DNA from: Gammaproteobacteria bacterium
GTDB taxonomy: Bacteria > Pseudomonadota > Gammaproteobacteria > Pseudomonadales > Azotimanducaceae
Length of the DNA: 64,000 nt
NCBI GenBank assembly: GCA_002684495.1
Contig: NYVG01000015.1
Span: 209,777 to 273,776 of the forward strand
Direction of reading: 5' to 3'
Below, one piece after another: positions 57,001 to 64,000 of this stretch (position 1 is its first letter; every line of letters starts with the position of its first letter). The notes under the pieces were generated by a model. The model was not told the DNA's origin, did not search any database, and was given only the letters and a program-made list of their open reading frames with translations. Made by a program: the position numbers and the translations under genes.

Positions 57001-58554
57001 ATGTCAGATGATTTATTCGCAGACCTTGGTCTGCACACGAGCTTTTGTCGAACCGTCGCAAAATTAGGTTTTAAACAACCCAGCGAAATTCAATCCGCTG
57101 CTATCCCAGAAATTTTAGCCGGCCGAGACGTCCTCGCAATCGCGCAAACCGGCACCGGCAAAACAGCCGCCTTTGGCTTGCCCTTGTTGCAACAAATAAT
57201 CGCAGCAAAAAAAGGTCGGGCGAAACCCCGTTGTCCAAGGTCATTGATTCTGGCGCCAACACGGGAGTTAGCGCTGCAGATACATGAGGAATTGAGCAAG
57301 CTATGCGCTGGCTCGAACTTATACTTAGCTTGCGTAATCGGCGGTGTAAATCAAAACCCTCAGGTGAAAAAATTACGCGCAGGCGTCGACGTGCTGATTG
57401 CCGCCCCTGGGCGCTTATTAGACCTGATGAATCAGGGTCACATCACCTTGGATGAAACTACATTTCTGGTACTCGACGAATGTGATCGGCTACTGGATAT
57501 GGGCTTTATTCCCGACGTGCGCAGAATCGTTAGTGCCATGCCAAAACAACGCCAATCACTGTTGTTTTCCGCAACCATGCCCAAGGATATCGTGCGTTTC
57601 GCAAATGAGGTGCTGCATAAGCCGGCGCGCATCGATGTTTCGCCTAAAGACATAACCGTTGCCAAGATTGAGCAATATGCAGTCATGGTTGCTAACGCTC
57701 AGAAGCGTGCAGCGCTTGAAACTTTACTGCGTGATGAGCAGATGCAACGGGCAATAATCTTTACGCGCACAAAACACGGCGCGAATAAAGTCTGTCGACA
57801 ACTCAACAGCTCAGGTTTCGTTGCGGAGGTAATTCACGGCAATAAAACTCAGGCCGCTAGGCAGCGCGCATTGCAGAATTTCAAACACGGCGACGCCTGG
57901 ATACTGGTCGCTACAGACATTGCCGCACGTGGTATTGATATCGACGACGTATCTCACGTAATAAATTACGAACTGCCTCACGAACCAGAGAGCTATGTCC
58001 ATCGTATTGGCCGTACCGGCCGGGCTGGCGCTACCGGCACTGCCTGGGCGCTGATTGATCCGGCAGAAAAAAGTCGCCTGCGCGCCATCGAACGACTAAC
58101 GAAAAAGAAGCTGCAGAGTTTGCAACTTGACATCACCAAGATCGAAGAGAATGCCGTTGCGACCGAGTCGCCCAGCAAACGCGCCAGCCGCCCCGACGGG
58201 GACAACAAACCGCGCCGACGCAACGCCAAAGCAAATACGCAAAAACATCCGCAGCAACAGAGACCATCGCGAGGACGGGCAACCCAGGCGCGGAAAAGGC
58301 CGCCGCCGAAACCTAACAATGAGCACAATGATAATTCTGGACCAAGTACTTCCATGCGCGTTGAGGCCCAGGATTCAGCTCAACAGGAAACTTCTAAAAA
58401 ACGCCAAGGTAACCCCGGCAAACATCGCAACAAACCTAATAACCAACGGCGTCATGTAGCCAAGGGTAAGAGCGCTGGCGCTAAAGACAGCGTCCAAGAT
58501 AACGATCAAGGTGGTCAGCGGCCACCACGACGTCGACGGCGCACGGTGGCCTAA
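57001..58554 (+). CDS. DEAD-box RNA helicase, RhlE-like, with basic tail
   Basis: A 517-residue helicase from ATG 57001; the track start ten codons earlier adds MRAFAYPDNL from upstream. Motifs: Q-motif GFKQPSEIQ, I AQTGTGKT, Ia PTRELA, II VLDECD, III SAT, and C-terminal HRIGRTGR. Motif II is DECD where most bacterial members read DEAD. The C-terminal 130 residues are Arg/Lys/Gln/Asn-rich and disordered by composition, a generic RNA-binding tail. It unwinds RNA in ribosome assembly or decay. It has a long leader and is convergent with dbpA. Confidence 0.92.
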   Translation: MSDDLFADLGLHTSFCRTVAKLGFKQPSEIQSAAIPEILAGRDVLAIAQTGTGKTAAFGLPLLQQIIAAKKGRAKPRCPRSLILAPTRELALQIHEELSKLCAGSNLYLACVIGGVNQNPQVKKLRAGVDVLIAAPGRLLDLMNQGHITLDETTFLVLDECDRLLDMGFIPDVRRIVSAMPKQRQSLLFSATMPKDIVRFANEVLHKPARIDVSPKDITVAKIEQYAVMVANAQKRAALETLLRDEQMQRAIIFTRTKHGANKVCRQLNSSGFVAEVIHGNKTQAARQRALQNFKHGDAWILVATDIAARGIDIDDVSHVINYELPHEPESYVHRIGRTGRAGATGTAWALIDPAEKSRLRAIERLTKKKLQSLQLDITKIEENAVATESPSKRASRPDGDNKPRRRNAKANTQKHPQQQRPSRGRATQARKRPPPKPNNEHNDNSGPSTSMRVEAQDSAQQETSKKRQGNPGKHRNKPNNQRRHVAKGKSAGAKDSVQDNDQGGQRPPRRRRRTVA

Positions 58555-58605
58555 CCAGGTAGGCAAACTGCCAGCGCCGACCAATAACCCTGTGTACTTA
58601 AAGCA

Positions 58606-59988
58606 CTAGCCTGCACGCCGGGCGCGCAGTGTGCGCCCCTTGACCTTATGCTGATTCAACTGCTGCAGCGCCTGAGTAACCACAGAGGAATGCACGGCAA
58701 CGAAGGTTGATTGATCCAATAAATCGATTTTCCCCACTACGGCACCTGTAATTGACGCATGAGCTGTCAGCGCCCCAAGAATATCGCCCGGCCGAAGCTT
58801 ATGCCGACGGCCACCGTTAATTTCCAGCGTTGTAAAAAGCGGATCCGGTAACGGCCCATTGGGCGCTCGATCTGGCAGTTGCAAGACTGACATCGGCCCC
58901 TGCTGCATAAAGGCCTCAATACCGTGTAAACGGTTCATCTCGCGATCTGCGACTAAGCTGATGGCTCTACCCGCTTCACCACCACGACCAGTGCGCCCTA
59001 TACGGTGCACGTATACCTCCGGTTGGGCAGGTAAAGTGTGGTTAAAGACCGCATCAACGGAATCGATGTCCAAGCCTCGCGCTGCGACATCGGAAGCGAC
59101 CAGCACATTGGCGCTGCCATTGGCAAAGCGCACTAGGGTCTGCGTACGCTGCTGCTGCTCAAGATCGCCGTGCAATGTCACAGCTTTCATACCCTCGCGA
59201 CACAGTCGCGCACTGACTTCGGCGCATTCAATCTTGGTATTACAAAACACCATATTGCGCTCACCACCAAAGTGGGCAAGCACACTGACCAACGCTTGGT
59301 CGCGATCCCTAGCGTCAATACCACACCATTGCTGCCGAATCGGCGGCGCGGCTTCATGAGTGGTGACGTCTATATGCACGGCGTCATCATTCAAACCTTG
59401 TGCGAGATTTTGCACGCCTTCTGGAAAGGTCGCAGAGAACAATAACGTTTGTCGGGGTTGCGGCAGATAACTGCAAATAGCATCAATCTCGTCAGCAAAA
59501 CCCATGTCGAGCATGCGGTCGGCCTCGTCAAATACTGTGACCTCCAACCCATGCAGATGCAGCGTGCCTTTCTGCAGATGCTTCAGCACCCGTCCTGGCG
59601 TTCCAACAATGATGTGGGCACTGTGCTGGAGTGACCCTATTTGTGGCCCCAGCGGCACTCCACCACAGAGCGTTAAAATCTTGGTATTGGCCAGATTTTT
59701 TGCGAGATCACGCGCACTCTGAGCCACCTGTTCCGCCAGTTCCCGTGTCGGACACAGCACTAAGCTTTGCACATGAAATGCTGCCGAATTAAGGCGCTGT
59801 AGGCAGGCCAGCGCAAATGCGGCAGTCTTGCCACTGCCGGTACTCGCTTGCGCGATCACGTCTTTACCCGCCATAAGCGAAGGCAAACTAGCTGCCTGCA
59901 CTGGCGTCATGGTGTCGAACCCCATTGCGTTAAGGCGTGTAAGTAGTTGTGGCTTTAGAGCCAATTCAGAGAATAGGTTTGCGGTCAT
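58606..59988 (-). CDS. dbpA: ATP-dependent RNA helicase DbpA
   Basis: A 460-residue DEAD-box helicase. Motif I ASTGSGKT, Ia PTRELAEQ, II FDEADRM, III SAT and VI HRIGRTGR are intact. The last 75 residues (LEINGGRRHKLRPGDILGALTAHASITGAVVGKIDLLDQSTFVAVH) are the DbpA RRM-like domain that binds hairpin 92 of 23S rRNA, directing it to late 50S assembly. The length equals E. coli DbpA (457). It is convergent with the other helicase, with a 51-bp gap. Confidence 0.95.
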   Translation of the reverse strand: MTANLFSELALKPQLLTRLNAMGFDTMTPVQAASLPSLMAGKDVIAQASTGSGKTAAFALACLQRLNSAAFHVQSLVLCPTRELAEQVAQSARDLAKNLANTKILTLCGGVPLGPQIGSLQHSAHIIVGTPGRVLKHLQKGTLHLHGLEVTVFDEADRMLDMGFADEIDAICSYLPQPRQTLLFSATFPEGVQNLAQGLNDDAVHIDVTTHEAAPPIRQQWCGIDARDRDQALVSVLAHFGGERNMVFCNTKIECAEVSARLCREGMKAVTLHGDLEQQQRTQTLVRFANGSANVLVASDVAARGLDIDSVDAVFNHTLPAQPEVYVHRIGRTGRGGEAGRAISLVADREMNRLHGIEAFMQQGPMSVLQLPDRAPNGPLPDPLFTTLEINGGRRHKLRPGDILGALTAHASITGAVVGKIDLLDQSTFVAVHSSVVTQALQQLNQHKVKGRTLRARRAG

Positions 59989-60059
59989 GACAGCGGCTTA
60001 ATTTGGATAGCGCAGTATGCAACAGATGGACCTTGATGCGGCCATCGTGAGCAACAATT

Positions 60060-61580
60060 TCAAGCCTTGGGTCGAAGGGTGTGCGACTCAAGAAATGACT
60101 CAGCGGCTGCGAAAATGAGTTGCCGGCGTTCAAGCTTAAGCTTATCCAGCGCCTTGGGCATCAGTGCCAAACGCGGATTGCCCTGAAAAAAGTCCCGGTG
60201 CTTATCAATAAACCGCCAATACAGACCGTCTACAACATCGCACCAATCACCACGTTTGTAATCACTCATTTTCAATAGGTAGTTGGAACCACAAATATAC
60301 GGCTTTGTGGCAAAAATACCGCCATCGCTGAATAACCCCATGCCATATACATTGGGACCCATGACCCAAGGACTGGCATCAACATACATCTCCATAAACC
60401 AGCGATGCACGGCTGTTGGCTGTATCTCACATAAGTTCATTAGGTTTGCGACCACCATAAGCCGTGGAATGTGATGATTCCAACCAACGCGCGTTGCGGT
60501 CTGTATCGCATGATCCAGCGGCGCAATACCGGTATCACCAGTGTACCAACTGGCGCCAAGCTGACATTCATGGCTCCAGAAGTTGGTATGCTGCTGTTGC
60601 TCGCTGTAGTTTTGGTAGACCCCGCGAATAAACTCCCGCCAACCCGCGATTTGCCGAACAAAGCCCTCCAGACTCGGCAACGGTATGTCCACAGTCTCGG
60701 CTCTCTGTAGCGCCGCAGCGATCACCTCATCAGGTGTCAGCAAGCCAATATTCAGCAACGGACTCAGCGCACTGTGAAATAGCGTATCAGTGCGCAGGCT
60801 CATGGCATCTTCAAAAGGTCCAAACTGCGCCAAACGCTGTTGCAAAAAATCGTCTAACCAAGCCAATGCCCCGGCGCGCGTACTAGGCCACCAGAACTCT
60901 CGCGCATTACCAGGGTGATCAACGAACAATTCTACGACAAGGCTTATCACTTCAGCTAAGTGCGCATTGGCAAAGGCCTTGGGTAGCTCCGGGGGCACCA
61001 CGTCGCGTGGCAGCTTTTTCCGGTTCTCCGCGTCAAAACTCCATTGCCCACCTTCGGGCTGCCCTTCAGCGTCCACCAAAATGCCTAGGTTTTGGCGCTG
61101 TTGCTTGTAGAAACGTGCCATTAACAGTGATTTGCTTTGCCCGGTAAATTCCTTGAAAGATGACCGACTGGTCAAAAACATAGGCGACTGAATCTCGTGA
61201 CGCACTAGCCCGACTTCCTGGCAAAGCGCCACCACTCGCGACTGCAGCGGTTTACTTTCGATCTCTAAGTGCCAGAGCTCAGCGCAGTTCTCATCTTGTA
61301 AATGCCGACGCAGCCCCTCTGCGAAGGGCATTTCGGCGGTTTCAAGATTTTGATAATGCACAGTAAACCCGGCTGCTCGCAGTTCGTCTGCGTAATGACG
61401 CATTGCGGCCAATATCAGCACCAATTTTTGCTGGTGGTATCGGTAATGACGACAAAACTCCATATCTTCGGCCATGTAGACCGCGTAACTCTCGCACCCT
61501 TCAGGCAAGCCCTGTTGCAGCCGCTGTATGGGTACCAGTTGATTCCCTAGGATTAATAGAGTCTTTGCCGATGACTTCAT
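60060..61580 (-). CDS. Cryptochrome/photolyase-family protein (bacterial PhrB-like class)
   Basis: A 506-residue photolyase-related protein. LLILGNQLVPIQRLQQGLP begins the family's N-terminal domain; the FAD region includes NFWSHECQLGASWYTGDTGIAPLDHAIQTATRVGWNHHIPRLMVVANLMNLCEIQP and MYVDASPWVMGPNVYGMGLFSDGGIFATKPYICGSNYLLKMSD. Fe-S BCP members (PhrB of Agrobacterium) repair (6-4) photoproducts with an [4Fe-4S] cluster; here only some of the ligand Cys remain. Its ATG overlaps the nei stop (ATGA), so it is the last gene of the repair operon. Confidence 0.9.
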   Translation of the reverse strand: MKSSAKTLLILGNQLVPIQRLQQGLPEGCESYAVYMAEDMEFCRHYRYHQQKLVLILAAMRHYADELRAAGFTVHYQNLETAEMPFAEGLRRHLQDENCAELWHLEIESKPLQSRVVALCQEVGLVRHEIQSPMFLTSRSSFKEFTGQSKSLLMARFYKQQRQNLGILVDAEGQPEGGQWSFDAENRKKLPRDVVPPELPKAFANAHLAEVISLVVELFVDHPGNAREFWWPSTRAGALAWLDDFLQQRLAQFGPFEDAMSLRTDTLFHSALSPLLNIGLLTPDEVIAAALQRAETVDIPLPSLEGFVRQIAGWREFIRGVYQNYSEQQQHTNFWSHECQLGASWYTGDTGIAPLDHAIQTATRVGWNHHIPRLMVVANLMNLCEIQPTAVHRWFMEMYVDASPWVMGPNVYGMGLFSDGGIFATKPYICGSNYLLKMSDYKRGDWCDVVDGLYWRFIDKHRDFFQGNPRLALMPKALDKLKLERRQLIFAAAESFLESHTLRPKA

Positions 61581-62431
61581 GTGCGAGCCTCATTTTGGGT
61601 ATTTACCCGGAGTGGCGGCTGACAAGTTGTGCACAAGTATATTCTGCGGCCACTCACGTCGAGCCGCTGCACCGGATTTTGGCAGCCAAAACAGGCTTCG
61701 CCCTGACGATCAAATATGGCAAACCGATAATGTCGACGCGACAACCCAGCCCGACGTGCGCGCGCGACACGGGACGGTTTGTTGGTGATACCCGCGGTGG
61801 CCAAAGACTGCCGCGTTAGATCCAGGGTCGCCCGAGCCAACCGTCCGGATTGCCCACGTGTCAGATCACAGGGCCGGTCGAACGGGTTCACGCGTGCTTC
61901 AAAAAGGATCTCCGAACGTAAGTAGTTGCCGATACCTGCTACAAACCCCTGATCCAGATACAGAGCTGCAAGGGTGCGCCGTCGAAACTGCGGCGACTCG
62001 AGCAGCGCTACGATGTCTCGCCAATGCACGCGGTCATCAAGAGCATCTGGACCCAATCTTGCGAGATACTTTTGCAAGGGCAGCGTCTCTGGGGTCAACA
62101 CTTCAATATCCGAAGCGCTGTACAACAATGCGCTATGGGTTGCCGTGTGGATTGCTACTCTTAGGGTGCGATTGGTTGCCGGCAGCTGGTCACGCCGGAC
62201 GATATACCAGCGCCCGTAGAGCTGATTGTGACTGTACAGCGTCAGCTCGTTGGAAAATCGTGTCAATAACGCCTTACCGCGACTGCTGACCCAGTCAATC
62301 TGTTGGCCACTGAGAACTGATCGGTAGCGCTGTAAGTGCGGTTGGGCAAAGTCGACGACCTCGGCCTCACGCCCGCGCAGCACCTTATCTATGCGCATCG
62401 CCGCTCGGCGAATTTCCGGACCCTCAGGCAT
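61577..62431 (-). CDS. nei: Endonuclease VIII
   Basis: A 284-residue Fpg/Nei glycosylase. The N-terminus [10 protein letters not shown] carries the catalytic Pro1-Glu2 after Met removal; H2TH is in the middle ([25 protein letters not shown]) and the C-terminal zinc finger is [25 protein letters not shown]. Residues 2-6 PEGPE fit Nei rather than Fpg (PELPE). It removes oxidised pyrimidines in base-excision repair. Its ATG overlaps the DUF2256 stop by 8 bp and its stop overlaps the photolyase start. Confidence 0.93.
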   Translation of the reverse strand: MPEGPEIRRAAMRIDKVLRGREAEVVDFAQPHLQRYRSVLSGQQIDWVSSRGKALLTRFSNELTLYSHNQLYGRWYIVRRDQLPATNRTLRVAIHTATHSALLYSASDIEVLTPETLPLQKYLARLGPDALDDRVHWRDIVALLESPQFRRRTLAALYLDQGFVAGIGNYLRSEILFEARVNPFDRPCDLTRGQSGRLARATLDLTRQSLATAGITNKPSRVARARRAGLSRRHYRFAIFDRQGEACFGCQNPVQRLDVSGRRIYLCTTCQPPLRVNTQNEART

Positions 62432-62570
62432 CTTTCATTGTTGCTTTGTTGCGCCGACAACGTTCGGAGCAATATTTGACATCAGCCCAGTCACGCTGCC
62501 ACTTCTTGCGCCACGCAAAGCTAAGGCCACAGGTCTGACAAATCTTTTCGGGAAGATTCTGTTTTCGCAA
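62424..62570 (-). CDS. DUF2256 small zinc-ribbon-like protein (missed by the ORF track)
   Basis: The minus strand encodes [42 protein letters not shown] (48 residues), which matches DUF2256: four Cys in CxxC/CxxxC pairs, basic and Trp-rich. These tiny proteins are commonly next to photolyase-related genes. TTG 62570 is the likely start; GTG 62582 four codons earlier is possible. Its TGA (62426-62424) overlaps the nei ATG (62431) by 8 bp, so translation is coupled. It is too short for the supplied ORF track. Confidence 0.85.
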   Translation of the reverse strand: MRKQNLPEKICQTCGLSFAWRKKWQRDWADVKYCSERCRRNKATMKDA

Positions 62571-62584
62571 TTGTATGAGCACCC

Positions 62585-62606
62585 AATCTGCGCGAGCGCG
62601 CAGATT
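62585..62606 (-). repeat. Perfect inverted repeat before the DUF2256 start
   Basis: AATCTGCGCG-AG-CGCGCAGATT is a 10-bp perfect inverted repeat located between the unknown ORF stop and the DUF2256 start. A GC-rich stem this close to a TTG/GTG start could modulate translation of the coupled nei and photolyase genes or be a weak attenuator. There is no T-tract. Confidence 0.4.
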
Positions 62607-62612
62607 GCACGC

Positions 62613-63014
62613 TTAATAGAAAAGCAAACGTATCCTTGCGGCGACTATAAACAGTGAGCGCAAAGGTACCTTCTTGAGTCCCAGTAAATCACGGTAAATG
62701 TCTATTATCTGTGAACGGCTCAAACCACAGCGGCCACGATGCCGCGACAGCGCATGCAAGACCAAACTGGCCTCCCAGGTCCAAGGCCGACCATATTGAT
62801 ACCTCGCGTCTGGAACACCAATAGGCCAAATACCAACAAAAACCAAGGGGACTTGTAGCTGCTCGAGCCAGCTTAACCATTCATAGTCGGCCGGAATATT
62901 GAGCTCGCCTTCGGCGATATGAAGACGATCGCAAGAAAAGTCGACATCGGCGAGATTTGGATGACGATATCTAAATGGGGAACGTACTCGGCTCTTGGTC
63001 AGAAACACAGGCAA
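62613..63014 (-). CDS. Uncharacterised 133-residue ORF without internal Met
   Basis: I do not recognise this protein. The frame starts at TTG 63014 or GTG 63008 and contains no Met in 133 codons, which is unusual. It has acidic N-terminal and Leu/Trp-rich central segments (YEWLSWLEQLQVPLVFVGIWPIGVPDARYQYGRPWTWEASLVLHALS). It lies upstream of DUF2256 on the same strand and a good promoter precedes it at 63040-63067, so it is transcribed first in the repair operon. An ATG at 63028 is in another frame. It could be a real gene with a non-AUG start or a decayed one. Confidence 0.5.
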   Translation of the reverse strand: MPVFLTKSRVRSPFRYRHPNLADVDFSCDRLHIAEGELNIPADYEWLSWLEQLQVPLVFVGIWPIGVPDARYQYGRPWTWEASLVLHALSRHRGRCGLSRSQIIDIYRDLLGLKKVPLRSLFIVAARIRLLFY

Positions 63015-63039
63015 ACGCTTGTCAACATTTAGTTAACAG

Positions 63040-63067
63040 ATAGTATCACTGGCGAGCGACTGGTCAA
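63040..63067 (-). promoter_or_regulatory. Candidate promoter of the repair operon
   Basis: On the minus strand TTGACC (63067-63062) and TACTAT (63045-63040) are separated by 16 bp, giving a start near 63033 and a short leader to the TTG/GTG starts at 63014/63008. It would drive the unknown ORF, DUF2256, nei and photolyase as one transcript. Confidence 0.5.
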
Positions 63068-63162
63068 TAGTGAAAACTCTTTTAACGCCGTGATTAGTGG
63101 ACCAAACAGCTCAGTCGCGTGCTTATCAGAACTAACAACACAGCCGCTACACCAGCACGTTA

Positions 63163-64000
63163 TTAGCGACCCAAATGGCTCGTTCTGGCATTCCTTTGTT
63201 CTAAGAGAAGCAACCAGATCGTGGGCAGCAAACCTAAGGCTACAATGATTACCGCCGCTGTGGACGCTTCACTCAGACGTTCATCCGAGGCGAGGCGATA
63301 GACCCGAGTAGCAAGGGTTTCGAAGTTAAAGGGTCGCAGAATAAGTGTCGCCGGCAACTCCTTCATCACGTCTATAAAGACCAATAACAGGCCGCTGAGC
63401 ACAGCTGGCCGCAGCAGCGGCAAATGAACTCGCCGCAGGACACCTGCAGGCGTATTGCCCAAGGTGCGAGCGACTGCGTCCAACTGCGGGTGCAATTGGT
63501 GCATGGCCGTTTGCGTGCTGTTAAAAGCCACCGTCAAAAATCGTGCGACGTACACTAGAACCAAGGCAAATATCGAACCGGTCAATAACAAACCTACAGG
63601 CCGTCCTAAAGACTCTGTTAGGTAGTGCGCTAAGCTCCTATCTATATAGGTAAGTGGCAACAATATGCCCACTGCAAGCACCATACCCGGCAGCGCGTAG
63701 CCTAAGGTCGCCAGCCGAACACCTAAATTCAACCAACGATCGCGCCGTAATCTTGCAGCGTAATTCAACAACAGAGCCACCGCTGCACAAACCCCGGCAG
63801 AGACGACTGCAACACTAACGCTGTTAAGACCATACATATAAAAGCCTTGGCCTAGCAGTGGATCGCCTTGTGCAACGGCGTACCACAGCAGGGTACCGAC
63901 CGGAACAACAAACCCGCCCAACACCGGCAACAGACAGAGACTTGCAGCGAGCATGCCAGCAGCACCTCTAAGAGGGATTTTTTCTGCAGCAACATTGCGC
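63163..64000 (-). CDS. Iron-type ABC transporter permease, partial
   Basis: The frame is open to the window edge; the visible 279 residues are the C-terminal half of a long two-lobed permease of the Fe3+ (FbpB/SfuB) family. AARLRRDRWLNLGVRLATLGYALPGMVLAVGILLPLTYID and the EAA loop QLHPQLDAVARTLGNTPAGVLRRVHLPLLRPAVLSGLLLVFIDVMKELPATLILRPF identify it. The start and the first membrane domain are outside the window, so the track start at 63954 is only an internal Met. Partner ATPase and binding-protein genes are not seen. Confidence 0.9.
   Translation of the reverse strand, partial: RNVAAEKIPLRGAAGMLAASLCLLPVLGGFVVPVGTLLWYAVAQGDPLLGQGFYMYGLNSVSVAVVSAGVCAAVALLLNYAARLRRDRWLNLGVRLATLGYALPGMVLAVGILLPLTYIDRSLAHYLTESLGRPVGLLLTGSIFALVLVYVARFLTVAFNSTQTAMHQLHPQLDAVARTLGNTPAGVLRRVHLPLLRPAVLSGLLLVFIDVMKELPATLILRPFNFETLATRVYRLASDERLSEASTAAVIIVALGLLPTIWLLLLEQRNARTSHLGR

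Overview
The window looks like chromosomal DNA from a free-living, probably marine or aquatic, heterotrophic gammaproteobacterium. The basis is protein flavour only: a DbpA with its C-terminal RNA-binding domain, an RhlE-like helicase, a DUF2256/Nei/photolyase cluster, MadLM, and many acyl-CoA enzymes. No rRNA, tRNA, CRISPR array, transposase, integrase or prophage gene was seen, and a species cannot be named. The region is densely coded (about 64 genes) with many 1-8 nt overlaps between neighbours, so translational coupling is common.

Layout. 1-5 kb: end of an SDR gene, a TauD dioxygenase/acyl-CoA-dehydrogenase-like pair, a MaoC-type dehydratase and an amidase. 4.6-8.4 kb: two paralogous MHS-type transporters flanking an XRE regulator and an orphan gene, with a palindrome and a hairpin between them. 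8.7-13.3 kb: modA and acyl-CoA/nitroreductase genes. 13.3-18.7 kb: a class III CoA-transferase with two MFS transporters, then an esterase. 19-23 kb: a tightly overlapping five-gene operon PhyH/amidohydrolase/PhyH/madL/madM. 23-29 kb: crotonases, a GMC oxidoreductase with its small partner, a GST and a class III aminotransferase. 29-38 kb: a lipoprotein methyltransferase, modBC (20 kb from modA), a carotenoid-cleavage-type oxygenase, exonuclease III, a membrane Zn-peptidase, an HpcH/HpaI aldolase, an esterase and a GST. 38-47 kb: a second XRE regulator and a six-gene minus-strand run (secreted protein, GNAT, two CoA-transferases, beta-lactamase-fold hydrolase, esterase). 47-53 kb: thiolase/nitronate monooxygenase, PLP lyase, GST, head-GIN protein. 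53-57 kb: a penicillin-acylase-type Ntn hydrolase with a tandem-duplicated DsbA/HCCA-isomerase-type protein and an ABM monooxygenase. 57-63 kb: two DEAD-box helicases and a DNA-repair operon (unknown ORF, DUF2256, nei, photolyase). The window ends inside an iron-type ABC permease.

Together the genes describe catabolism of diverse organic acids and acyl or aromatic compounds by CoA activation (three CaiB-type transferases), beta-oxidation-like steps (five crotonases, MaoC, thiolase), Fe(II)/2-oxoglutarate oxygenation, glutathione chemistry and uptake by several MFS carriers. Only two transcription regulators, both small XRE proteins, were found. The most system-like loci are the PhyH/amidohydrolase/MadLM operon, the XRE/orphan locus between MHS paralogs, and the DUF2256/nei/photolyase operon, whose photolyase appears to lack half of its family's Fe-S ligands.
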